64,000 nucleotides of DNA from Clostridiales bacterium. GTDB lineage: Bacteria; Bacillota; Clostridia; Christensenellales; Pumilibacteraceae. The stretch is from positions 291,821 to 355,820 of the forward strand of contig JAAVHP010000004.1 of NCBI GenBank assembly GCA_014799665.1. Reading direction: 5' to 3'. Below, in pieces: positions 32,192-40,050 of this stretch (the first letter of the stretch is position 1; each line of letters starts with the position of its first letter). The notes beneath the pieces were generated by a model. It searched no databases, was not told where the DNA came from, and saw only the letters and a program-made list of their open reading frames with translations. Position numbers and translations under genes: made by a program.

Positions 32192-33301
32192 ATGACCGAA
32201 GATACTCTTTTGCGGCAGTTCGATATGCTGTACTCGTCGGCGCAGTCGGCGCAGAGCGCGGGGCAGTATAACAAAGCCAAGAGCGAATACTACCGCGCGG
32301 CGGGCATTATGACCGAGCTTGCCAAGCAGTCGGGCGAAAATCTTAAAGCCGCGCGTATCGAGCGCGCCAAGCGCATAATAGCTATCGCCGACTCCCTTCC
32401 ACAGTCCGCGCCGAGAAAGGCTGCGCCTTCGCGGCCCGTGGGCGGCGGAGCTAACGGGGCGGACGACGACGAAGGCGCTAAGTTCGAGGCGGCGGGCATA
32501 CCCGACGTTACGTTCGAGGACGTAAAGGGGCTCGAAGCCGCTAAGGAAGCTATACGCATAAAAATGATCTATCCGCTCGAACACGGCGACGTGTACGCGG
32601 CGCTCGGTAAAAAGTCGGGCGGCGGCGTGCTTTTGTACGGCCCGCCGGGAACGGGCAAGACCATGCTCGCCAAGGCGGCGGCGCATGAGGCCGGCGCGGC
32701 GTTCTACGCTGTCAAGTGCTCTGATATAGTAAGCAAGTGGGTGGGTGAGTCAGAAAAGAATATCGCCGCGCTATTCGAAACTGCGCGAAAGCAAGACCGC
32801 GCGATAATATTCTTCGACGAGCTCGACTCGCTGTTCTTTAAGCGCGGCACGGACGTGCATAACGATAGGCGCGTCAACGAGCTTCTTCAACAGATAGACG
32901 GATTTTCGAGCAAGGGCTCGGGGCTGATGATCCTCGGCGCGACCAACAATCCTTGGGCGGTCGACGACGCGGCTATGCGCCCCGGGCGGTTTAGCCAAAA
33001 GGTGTACATACCTCTGCCCGAGCCTGTGGCGCGGCGCGCAATGCTTTCTTCCAAGCTGAATAAGCTCCGCACCGACGGCAGTATAGATATAGACGGGCTT
33101 GTGGCGCGCACCGACGGGTTCTCGGGCGCGGACATGACCGAGCTTATAGACAGGGCTACCGATTTTCCGCTTAGGCGTTCGCTCGCGGGCGGCGGGATAA
33201 GCTCGCTGACAATGCAGGATATGCTCGACGCACTTAATCACGTAAGACCGTCCGTCGACGCGGCAACGGTAAGAAAGTTCGAGAAGTGGGAGAGAGAGTG
33301 A
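32192..33301 (+). CDS. Vps4-like AAA ATPase with N-terminal MIT-like domain
   Basis: 369 aa. Residues about 7-70 form a three-helix MIT-like bundle (AQSAGQYNKAKSEYYRAA, then IERAKRIIAIADSL), followed by a flexible linker to about 100. The AAA domain has Walker A GPPGTGKT (150-157), pore loop SKWVGESEK (181-189, the meiotic-clade signature of Vps4/katanin/spastin), Walker B IIFFDE (205-210), sensor 1 TNNPW, an arginine finger in RPGRF (263-267) and the Vps4-like VYIPLPEPVAR. The Vps4 beta domain insertion is not evident. It probably remodels the ESCRT-III-like product of the preceding gene (3 bp apart). A FtsH/p97-like role is less likely. Confidence 0.85.
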   Translation: MTEDTLLRQFDMLYSSAQSAQSAGQYNKAKSEYYRAAGIMTELAKQSGENLKAARIERAKRIIAIADSLPQSAPRKAAPSRPVGGGANGADDDEGAKFEAAGIPDVTFEDVKGLEAAKEAIRIKMIYPLEHGDVYAALGKKSGGGVLLYGPPGTGKTMLAKAAAHEAGAAFYAVKCSDIVSKWVGESEKNIAALFETARKQDRAIIFFDELDSLFFKRGTDVHNDRRVNELLQQIDGFSSKGSGLMILGATNNPWAVDDAAMRPGRFSQKVYIPLPEPVARRAMLSSKLNKLRTDGSIDIDGLVARTDGFSGADMTELIDRATDFPLRRSLAGGGISSLTMQDMLDALNHVRPSVDAATVRKFEKWERE

Positions 33302-33308
33302 TCAAAAG

Positions 33309-33360
33309 TTCGTAATTCGCGGTTGAGTTTAATTAAAAATTGCGAATTACGAATTTTCTT
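33309..33360 (+). terminator. Terminator of the TIR-ESCRT operon
   Basis: TTCGTAATTCGC (33309-33320) pairs perfectly with GCGAATTACGAA (33342-33353) over a 21-nt loop, followed by TTTTCTT. It closes the five-gene operon. Confidence 0.7.
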
Positions 33361-33366
33361 TATCGC

Positions 33367-33395
33367 TTGCATTTTGCTCTTGCGTAGTGTATAAT
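33367..33395 (+). promoter_or_regulatory. Promoter of aspC
   Basis: TTGCAT (33367-33372), 17 bp, TATAAT (33390-33395). Confidence 0.6.
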
Positions 33396-33427
33396 ATATT
33401 CAATCAAACTCCTAAGGAGAAACATTC

Positions 33428-34624
33428 GTGGAAATAGCCAATCGTGCTAAATTGATTTCGCCGTCGCTTACTCTCGAAATAACGGCGCGCGCAAAAAAGA
33501 TGAAAGCGGACGGAATGCGCGTCGTGTCGTTCGCGGCGGGCGAGCCCGACTTCAATACTCCCGATTACATTATCGCGGCAGGTGAGGAAGCGCTTAAAAA
33601 GGGCATGACAAAATACACGCCCGCGGCGGGTACTGTCGAGCTTCGCGCCGCGATCTGCAATAAGTTAAAGAACGACAACGCGCTTGATTACGCGCTAAGT
33701 AATATTGTCGTAAGTAACGGCGCTAAGCATTCGCTTTTTAACGCGTTCATGGCGATACTCAATCCCGGCGACGAGGTCATCATTCCTTCGCCGTACTGGC
33801 TGAGCTATCCCGAGCTCGTAAAAATGGCGGGCGGCGTTCCCGTGTTTGTCGAGACCAAGGCGGAGAACAGCTTTAAGATAACCGCCGCCGAGCTCGAAGC
33901 GGCGATCACCGACAAGACCAAGGCGTTCATTCTTAACAACCCCAACAACCCGACGGGTGCGGTGTACACGCGCAGCGAGCTCAACGCGCTCGGCGCGGCG
34001 ATAGAGAAGCACGAGATTTTTGTTGTGTCAGACGAGATCTACGAAAAGCTCACTTACGAGCGCCGTCACCACTCGATCGCTACGTACTCCGACATATTAA
34101 AAGAACGCACTATCGTCATTAACGGTATGTCCAAGACCTATTCCATGACGGGCTGGCGCATAGGCTATGCCGCGGCTAACGAGCAGATCGCTTCCGCCAT
34201 GACGAGTATGCAGAGCCACAGCACGTCCAACCCGAACACGATCGCACAGTACGCTTCGCAGGTCGCGCTTGCCGACAAGTATCACGGCGACGCGTTCCTG
34301 GAAGATATGCGCGCCACGTTCGACGCGCGCCGCGCGCTCATGATGCTCAGGCTCAAACGCATCGGTTTGGATTATATCGAGCCGAAGGGCGCGTTCTACG
34401 TTATGGCATCGATAAAGAAATATATCGGCAAGAGCATAGAGGGGCAGCGTATCCGCTCGGCGTACGACTTTGCGTCCATACTTTTGGAGCAGGTGCAGGT
34501 CGCGGTCATTCCTTGCGAGGGCTTCGGCGCACCCGAGTATATACGGCTTTCCTACGCCGCGTCCGAAAAAGACATAGAGCGCGGACTGGACGCGATAACG
34601 AGTTTCGTATCGCAGCTTATTTAA
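33428..34624 (+). CDS. aspC: Aspartate aminotransferase (class I, PLP)
   Basis: 398 aa, normal length, GTG start with TAAGGAG upstream. Fold-type I aminotransferase motifs: substrate-binding FAAGEPDFNTPDYI (about 36-49), the NNPNNPTGAVY cofactor loop (about 174-184), DEIYEKLTY, the PLP Lys in GMSKTYSMTGWRIGY (about 236) and the carboxylate-binding Arg in IRLSYA near residue 378. It moves an amino group between aspartate and 2-oxoglutarate in the cytoplasm. Followed after 69 bp by a P-loop gene and thrC, so it supplies aspartate at the head of an aspartate-family gene group. Confidence 0.9.
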   Translation: MEIANRAKLISPSLTLEITARAKKMKADGMRVVSFAAGEPDFNTPDYIIAAGEEALKKGMTKYTPAAGTVELRAAICNKLKNDNALDYALSNIVVSNGAKHSLFNAFMAILNPGDEVIIPSPYWLSYPELVKMAGGVPVFVETKAENSFKITAAELEAAITDKTKAFILNNPNNPTGAVYTRSELNALGAAIEKHEIFVVSDEIYEKLTYERRHHSIATYSDILKERTIVINGMSKTYSMTGWRIGYAAANEQIASAMTSMQSHSTSNPNTIAQYASQVALADKYHGDAFLEDMRATFDARRALMMLRLKRIGLDYIEPKGAFYVMASIKKYIGKSIEGQRIRSAYDFASILLEQVQVAVIPCEGFGAPEYIRLSYAASEKDIERGLDAITSFVSQLI

Positions 34625-34693
34625 TAATTAAACTTCGGTAATCAACGGTCTAACCGTTATACAATAAATACTTATAGCAAGGAGTAACTAACT

Positions 34694-35095
34694 ATGATTT
34701 CCGTTATCTACGGCGTAAAAGGCAGTGGCAAAACCAAGCGTATCACCGACGCGGCGAACGCGGTCGTCGAAAAGGCGAGCGGTCAGATCATTTTTATCAC
34801 CGATAACAACAGCTCGCTCGGCATTGCGCCCAACGTAAAGTTTATCAACGTTGCCGAATACGGCGTACGCAATACATACGAGCTCAGCGGCTTCCTTAAA
34901 GGCATGGCTGCTACCAACTTCGATATTCAGTACGTGTTCATTGACGGATTGAGCAGACTTTTGGCGGTTGAGCCCGAAGCGCTCAAACCCATTTTCGACA
35001 CCATGGAAAAGCTCACGGACACCGACTTCATGGTCACCGTTTCGTCTGACAAGCTGCCCAATTACATGAACAAGTACAATCAGGTAAATGACTGA
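34694..35095 (+). CDS. Small P-loop NTPase of unknown function
   Basis: 133 aa. Walker A GVKGSGKT at residues 7-14 and a Walker B-like strand YVFIDGL at about 81-87. Too short for a full AAA or kinase fold, resembling a stand-alone ASCE-type P-loop domain. Good ribosome binding site (AAGGAG). It overlaps the start of the threonine synthase-like gene by 8 bp, so the two are translationally coupled, although no functional link is known. Confidence 0.65.
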   Translation: MISVIYGVKGSGKTKRITDAANAVVEKASGQIIFITDNNSSLGIAPNVKFINVAEYGVRNTYELSGFLKGMAATNFDIQYVFIDGLSRLLAVEPEALKPIFDTMEKLTDTDFMVTVSSDKLPNYMNKYNQVND

Positions 35096-36545
35096 TATTA
35101 AGTACACGTCCACGCGCGACAAGAGTGTGTGCGTAGACGGTGCGACGGCGATACTCGACGGCATATCGGCGGACGGCGGACTGTTTGTTCCCGTGAGTCT
35201 GCCCAAGCTCGAAGTAAAGGACTTCTGCGGGCTTGATTTTGTCAAGCGCTGCGATAAGCTGTTGTCGGCGTTCTTCGAGTTCGATACGTCGGGCGTTTCC
35301 GCTGCGGCGTATAAAGACTTCGAGGACGATCCCGCGCCCGTAGTCAAGCTGGACGACAATATGTTCATGCTCGAACTGTGGCATGGCAAGTCGCACGCGA
35401 GCAAGGATATTTCGCTGTGCGCGCTCCCGCTATTGATCGCCCGCGCAAAAAAGGCTAAGGGCGAGGACAGTAAAACGCTCGCGCTTGTTGCGGCGGACGG
35501 CGATACGTGTAAAGCCGCGCTCGAAAGCTTTAAGGATACGGATGGCGCGCAAGCTTGCGCGTTCTATTCTGCGGACGGCGTCAGCGAAATGCAAAGGTTC
35601 GAACTTCAAACGCAGTCGGGCGACAACGTGTGCGCTGTGGGCGTAAACGCCGATCTTGACAAAATGAAAGCCGCGGTACGCGCGGCGATAAGCGACGAAA
35701 GTTTAAGAACTAAGCTCGCCGCCGATAATATTAAGGTAACTCCCGTCGACTCGATCAACTTCGGTTCGGTCGTGCCGCAAATCGCATACTATTTTTCGGC
35801 GTACGCAGATCTTGTCGACAGCGGCGAAATAAACGTCGGCGACGAGATAGACTTCGTCGTGCCCACCGGTAATTTCGGCAATGCTCTTGCCGGATACTAC
35901 GCCAAAAAGATGGGCGTGCCGATAAACCGCTTGGTGTGCGCCACGAACGAGAACAAAGTTCTCTGCGAGTTTATGGATACGGGCGAGTACGATATCAACC
36001 GTCAATTATTCAAGACGGACAGTCCCGCACTCGACGTGCTTATTGCGAGCGACATAGAGCGGCTGCTGTTCGATCTCTGCGGCGACGACGGGCTTATAAA
36101 AGAGCGCATGGCGTCACTCGAAGCGAGCGGCAGATACTCGATCACGCAGGACGAGATCGATAAAATTCACGCCATATTCGCTTGCGACTTCGCCGACGAC
36201 GATGAAACGGACGACGCGATTTTCGATACGTTCGACGAGTACGGCTACGTTGTCGACACGTACACGGCAATAGGCTGTGTGGTTGCGACAAAGCGTGAAT
36301 ATGTTCGCCCGACGGTGATCGCGGCTACGGTAAACCCGTATAAAACCGCTCCCGCAGTGCTCCGCGCGCTCGGCGAAAGAGCGGAAGAAAAGCCCACGCT
36401 CGATACGTTCAAACAGCTCGAAGAATTATCGGCAATGGATATTCCGCAGTCGCTTGCAGATGCGTTCACCGCTCCCGTAAGGTTTACGGAAGTGATCGAG
36501 CCCGATAAGATAATCGAATATTTACAATTAAAAATTAATAATTAA
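35088..36545 (+). CDS. thrC: Threonine synthase-like protein
   Basis: 485 aa, matching fungal/bacterial-type threonine synthases in length. N-terminal YTSTRDKSVCVDGATAIL and ISADGGLFVP are family hallmarks. The PLP Lys is in SHASKDISL (about 107), where the family usually reads TLAFKD. The phosphate loop reads AADGDTCKAAL, where SGDTGxAA is usual. PTGNFGNALAGYYAKK (about 263-278) is intact. It would convert phosphohomoserine to threonine. The altered active-site loops leave some doubt about substrate; a ThrC-like relative is possible. Overlaps the P-loop gene by 8 bp. Confidence 0.75.
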   Translation: MTDIKYTSTRDKSVCVDGATAILDGISADGGLFVPVSLPKLEVKDFCGLDFVKRCDKLLSAFFEFDTSGVSAAAYKDFEDDPAPVVKLDDNMFMLELWHGKSHASKDISLCALPLLIARAKKAKGEDSKTLALVAADGDTCKAALESFKDTDGAQACAFYSADGVSEMQRFELQTQSGDNVCAVGVNADLDKMKAAVRAAISDESLRTKLAADNIKVTPVDSINFGSVVPQIAYYFSAYADLVDSGEINVGDEIDFVVPTGNFGNALAGYYAKKMGVPINRLVCATNENKVLCEFMDTGEYDINRQLFKTDSPALDVLIASDIERLLFDLCGDDGLIKERMASLEASGRYSITQDEIDKIHAIFACDFADDDETDDAIFDTFDEYGYVVDTYTAIGCVVATKREYVRPTVIAATVNPYKTAPAVLRALGERAEEKPTLDTFKQLEELSAMDIPQSLADAFTAPVRFTEVIEPDKIIEYLQLKINN

Positions 36546-36564
36546 AGATAGCTAATAGTTTATT

Positions 36565-37578
36565 ATGGATAATCAAGAGCAACAACAAAATAAAAAACGC
36601 GTGTTCTCGGCGATCAAGCCTACGGGCAACCCCACGCTCGGCAACTACCTGGGCGCAATGCAGTACTGGGGCAGAATGAGCGACGAGTACGACTGCTTGT
36701 TCGCCGTTGCGGACTTGCACGCTATAACGGTCGCTATTGAGCCCAAAGAGCTGCGCGAAAACACCAAACGCCTGTTCGCGCTTCTTATCGCAATGGGCGT
36801 CGACCCGCAAAAGAATATACTGTTCTTGCAGTCGCACGTTACGGCGCACGCCGAGCTCGGCTGGCTTCTCAATAACTACACCATGTACGGCGAAGCGAGC
36901 CGCATGACCCAGTTCAAGGACAAGAGCAAGAAAGCCCCCGACAATATCAATGTGGGACTTTTCGATTATCCCGTACTCATGGCGGCGGACATACTCCTGT
37001 ACCAAGCGGATATAGTCCCCGTCGGCGACGACCAAATGCAGCACGTAGAGCTGTGCCGCACGATCGCCAATCGCTTCAATAACCGTTACAGCCCGACCTT
37101 CGTCGTTCCCGAGGGCAAGACTCCCAAGGAAGGCGCGCGCATATACTCGCTTGCCGACCCCACGGCGAAAATGGGCAAGAGCGAGGGCGCGGGCGACGGC
37201 TCTGTGTTCGTGCTCGACAATCCCGAGGACATCATGCGTAAGTTCAAGCGCGCGGTGACCGATTGCGACGCAAAGGTGTACGCTTCGCCCGACAAGCCGG
37301 GCATAACCAACCTGTTGACCATTTACGCGTCGCTTAATAATATGACGGTCGCGCAGGCGCAAAAGGAGTTCGAGAACAGCGACTACGCCAACTTCAAGCT
37401 GCGCGTAGGCGAGGCGGCGGTAGAAAAGCTTCGCCCCATTCGCGAAAAGTACGACGAGCTTCGCCGCGACGATAAGGCGCTCGCCGACATCATGAAGTCG
37501 GGCGCGGAGCAGGCGGCACGCATTGCGCACAGAACGCTCGAAAAAGTATATAAAAAGATAGGGTTCGTAAGAATTTAA
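36565..37578 (+). CDS. trpS: Tryptophanyl-tRNA synthetase
   Basis: 337 aa, the usual bacterial size. The class I HIGH-type motif appears as TGNPTLGNYLGA (about 19-30) and the KMSKS-type loop as KMGKSEGAGD (about 201-210); DIVPVGDDQMQHVEL is the tryptophan/adenylate region. It charges tRNA-Trp in the cytoplasm. The spacing of 19 bp after thrC and the stop/start overlap (TAATG) with the next gene show an operon. No T-box leader is present; the ribosome binding site is weak. Confidence 0.93.
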   Translation: MDNQEQQQNKKRVFSAIKPTGNPTLGNYLGAMQYWGRMSDEYDCLFAVADLHAITVAIEPKELRENTKRLFALLIAMGVDPQKNILFLQSHVTAHAELGWLLNNYTMYGEASRMTQFKDKSKKAPDNINVGLFDYPVLMAADILLYQADIVPVGDDQMQHVELCRTIANRFNNRYSPTFVVPEGKTPKEGARIYSLADPTAKMGKSEGAGDGSVFVLDNPEDIMRKFKRAVTDCDAKVYASPDKPGITNLLTIYASLNNMTVAQAQKEFENSDYANFKLRVGEAAVEKLRPIREKYDELRRDDKALADIMKSGAEQAARIAHRTLEKVYKKIGFVRI

Positions 37579-38447
37579 TGTACGGCTATATCGTTCCCGA
37601 TAAGAATACTTTGCGCGCGAGCGACTTCGTGCTGTACCGATCGTTCTATTGCGGTATGTGCTGCGAAACGGGCAGGGCATACGGTCAGCTTCCGCGGTTC
37701 ACCACTAACTACGACTTCGCGTTTCTGTCGGCGCTCATGCATGATTATGCACAAGCCGACGTAGTGATAGAGGAACGCCCGTGCGTGCTCAACCCCCACA
37801 AGAAAGCGATATTACAGCATAACGCATTGCTATCTAAGCTCGCCGCAACCAATATCATGCTGTGCTACCAAAAGGCGGACGACGGCGTAAAGGACGGCGA
37901 CGGCGCAAAGTACCGAATACTTCGAAAGGCGCTCAAACGCCCGTTCAGAAAAGCGAAAGCGGCTTGCCCCGAGGTGTGGGAGCGCATAAAAGCGTTCGAC
38001 GCCGAACAGCAAAAAGTCGAAAAGACAGGGGTGCAGAGCCTCGACCGCGCCGCAGATCCCTTTGCGTCGCTCATGCGCGACCTGCCCGTTGTTATTTTAG
38101 GCGCTCAAACCGATGACAATCTCAAAGGATTGTGCTATAATATAGGTAAGTTCGTCTACCTCGTCGACGCGCTCGACGATATTCAGGACGACTTCAAGAA
38201 AAAGCGGTACAACCCCTTTCTTGCGGCGTTCGGCGGCTTCGACGGCAGAGCAAAATTCATCGAACAGCATAAAGCCGAATTAGAGTTTTGTCTTTTCACC
38301 GTATGCTCGCGCGCCGAAAGCTGTTTTCGAGGGCTTCGGCTCACGCAAAGCTATACGCTCCTCGACAACGTTGTTACCAAGGGGATGCGTGGCAAGACAA
38401 ACGAACTTCTCGGCTCGACCAAAAAGCTTAAAAACCCGAGAATATAA
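37578..38447 (+). CDS. DUF5685 family protein
   Basis: 289 aa, soluble, helical. The N-terminus MYGYIVPDKNTLRASDFVLY followed by YCGMCCETGRAYG (paired Cys, about 22-34) and later KFVYLVDALDDIQDDFKKKR (about 194-213) match DUF5685, a family of Clostridia with a terpene-synthase-like helical pattern and conserved Cys. Function unknown. ATG overlaps the trpS stop by one base. Often found near J-domain-like proteins, as here. Confidence 0.75.
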   Translation: MYGYIVPDKNTLRASDFVLYRSFYCGMCCETGRAYGQLPRFTTNYDFAFLSALMHDYAQADVVIEERPCVLNPHKKAILQHNALLSKLAATNIMLCYQKADDGVKDGDGAKYRILRKALKRPFRKAKAACPEVWERIKAFDAEQQKVEKTGVQSLDRAADPFASLMRDLPVVILGAQTDDNLKGLCYNIGKFVYLVDALDDIQDDFKKKRYNPFLAAFGGFDGRAKFIEQHKAELEFCLFTVCSRAESCFRGLRLTQSYTLLDNVVTKGMRGKTNELLGSTKKLKNPRI

Positions 38448-38471
38448 TCCTATTAAAAATACCTTAATTCA

Positions 38472-38521
38472 AACCTTCCCCAAATGGGGAAGGGGGACCG
38501 CGTAAGCGGGGGATGAGGGCA
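38472..38521. repeat. CCTTCCCC interspersed repeat, copy 2 (reverse)
   Basis: Reads CCTTCCCC-AAAT-GGGGAAGG, then GACCGCGTAAGCGGG and GATGAGGGCA: the reverse complement of the arrangement at 25681-25733. It fills most of the gap after the DUF5685 gene. Confidence 0.7.
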
Positions 38522-38551
38522 CTAATAAAATTTATCCTATAAGGAGTTATA

Positions 38552-39178
38552 ATGAAAGACCCCTATGCGGTATTGGGTTTGGACAGGAACACCGACCCCA
38601 AAACCTTAAAAGCAAAATACGACGAGCTTCACGCCAAGTACAGCGAGCAACGCTTCAAGTCGGGCGAGGAAGGCAACGAGGGCGCGCGCAAGCTTCAAGA
38701 ACTCGAAGAAGCTTGGGTCGTTATCAACGCGAATATCGAGCGCGACAGCAAGACTTCGTCGTTCGACGGCGATTACAGCAAGATCGATATGCTTATCCGC
38801 GACGGCAAGTACAATGAGGCGCAGGATATCCTCGATAGTATTCAGGACAGGAAAGGCGAATGGCACTATATGCAGGCTATCGTTTTCTATAAGCGCGAGT
38901 GGCTGACCGAAGCCAAGACCCAGCTCGAAATGGCGATCCGCGACGAACCCGAAAACCGCAAGTACCGCGAGAGTCTCGACAAGCTCAATCTGTCCATGAA
39001 CGGCACGCCCCCGCCCGTAAACAACACGAACGCCAACGCGGGCGGCTATAACGGGCAGCCGTATAACGACGGCGGGCAACCGACCCAACAGCAGCAGGAT
39101 ATGTCCAACTGCTTGTCGTCGTGTTGCTGCGCGTACTGCCTTACCGACTGTCTTTGTAACGCAATGCGGTGTTGCTAA
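38552..39178 (+). CDS. J-domain-like protein with TPR and Cys-rich tail
   Basis: 208 aa. Residues 1-65 align with a DnaJ domain (DPYAVLGLDRNTDPKTLKAK) but the His-Pro-Asp tripeptide needed to stimulate Hsp70 is missing (the loop reads KYSEQR). TPR-like helices follow (about 75-150), then an Asn/Gly/Gln/Pro-rich linker and a terminal segment with ten Cys (NCLSSCCCAYCLTDCLCNAM). The Cys cluster may bind metal or be lipid-modified. Good ribosome binding site (AAGGAG). A role as a scaffold rather than a co-chaperone is inferred. Confidence 0.75.
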   Translation: MKDPYAVLGLDRNTDPKTLKAKYDELHAKYSEQRFKSGEEGNEGARKLQELEEAWVVINANIERDSKTSSFDGDYSKIDMLIRDGKYNEAQDILDSIQDRKGEWHYMQAIVFYKREWLTEAKTQLEMAIRDEPENRKYRESLDKLNLSMNGTPPPVNNTNANAGGYNGQPYNDGGQPTQQQQDMSNCLSSCCCAYCLTDCLCNAMRCC

Positions 39179-39306
39179 CTCGGCGGCACACTCATCGCGT
39201 GATGCGGACTACGTGCGGCAAACCGCCTTGGTCATGTAGGTGGGTCTACACTCCCGTCGGCGGCTTGTCGCCTGTTGCCCGCCTGACGCGCGATTGAGCC
39301 GCCGAG
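39179..39306 (+). ncRNA. Candidate branched RNA element
   Basis: CTCGGCGGC (39179-39187) pairs with GCCGCCGAG (39298-39306), extended by TCATCGCG with CGCGATTGA. Inside lie hairpins GCGG/CCGC (39215-39226), TGTAG/CTACA (39235-39250) and GGCG/CGCC. It starts one base after the stop codon upstream. It could be a 3' UTR structure, a processed RNA or a repeat; no known family recognised. Confidence 0.45.
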
Positions 39307-39341
39307 AGTAAGTTTTGTTTGTCAATTAATTCGAGGTTTTA

Positions 39342-40013
39342 ATGCGCGTTGCCACCAAAAAACTGACGACCGCTGCGGTATGTACTGCGCTCGCCGTCAT
39401 CATGTGTACGCTCACGGCATATTTGCCGCTCAGCTTTATGCCGTTATACTTAGCGGCATTTTGCATATTTTTGGCGTGCAAACGCGGAAGCGTGGCGTAC
39501 GGCGTGCTGTGCGCACTCGCTTCGATTGGGCTTATGTTCCTAATGACGGGGCTGTCGGTCAAGTGGCTGACATTCGTTATAATGTTCGCGCCGTACGGAA
39601 TAGTGACCGTGTTCTTGCACAAGTTCGATTACCGCAAACCCAAAACGGCGATCATCCGTGCGTTGATAACGATAGCGTATTTTAACGCAACGTTCGGTGC
39701 GCTGTACGCAATCGTCGTCAACGTGGCTACCGTCGGTATCGATATAAATATCGCCGAGTGGGCGAACAGAGTAGGCGGTTATGCCGTGCTCGCGGTGATA
39801 GCGACCGTCGTGCTCGTTCCGCTCGATTTCATTTTTTGTGTTACTGCGGCGACCGTGCTTAAAAAAATCCCCGCGCCCGTCACGCGCAGGGAAGCGGATA
39901 ATAAAAAACCCGAACAGCCCGCGCCCGATACCCAAACCAAAAAATACGACGACGTTTTCGGTTACGAGATAATCGAAAAACAAGACGAGCAAAATAAAGA
40001 TAATACACAGTAA
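39342..40013 (+). CDS. Multi-pass membrane protein, possible ECF-type substrate-binding component
   Basis: 223 aa. Five or six membrane helices within residues 8-185, then a charged, Pro/Lys-rich cytoplasmic tail (about 186-223). The start (KLTTAAVCTALAVIMCTLTAYLP) and size resemble S components of ECF vitamin transporters, but no ligand-specific motif is visible. Ribosome binding site CGAGG before ATG. A bidirectional terminator separates it from the convergent PHP gene. Confidence 0.55.
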   Translation: MRVATKKLTTAAVCTALAVIMCTLTAYLPLSFMPLYLAAFCIFLACKRGSVAYGVLCALASIGLMFLMTGLSVKWLTFVIMFAPYGIVTVFLHKFDYRKPKTAIIRALITIAYFNATFGALYAIVVNVATVGIDINIAEWANRVGGYAVLAVIATVVLVPLDFIFCVTAATVLKKIPAPVTRREADNKKPEQPAPDTQTKKYDDVFGYEIIEKQDEQNKDNTQ

Positions 40014-40045
40014 AAAACGGTTGAAAAAACTCAACCGTTTTTATT
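40013..40045. terminator. Bidirectional terminator
   Basis: AAAAACGGTTGA pairs with TCAACCGTTTTT around AAAAAC, with T runs on both strands; it separates two convergent genes. Confidence 0.85.
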
Positions 40046-40050
40046 TTAAT

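Noticed and set aside
30896..32686. Long open frame on the minus strand opposite the SPFH-Vps4 genes
   Set aside because: It mirrors the codon bias of the real plus-strand genes, has no ribosome binding site and gives an Arg/Leu/Val-rich protein without domain logic.
35088..36545. thrC as a pseudogene
   Set aside because: The frame is full length, the PLP lysine is kept and the gene is translationally coupled.
36546..36564. T-box ahead of trpS
   Set aside because: Only 19 bp separate thrC and trpS.
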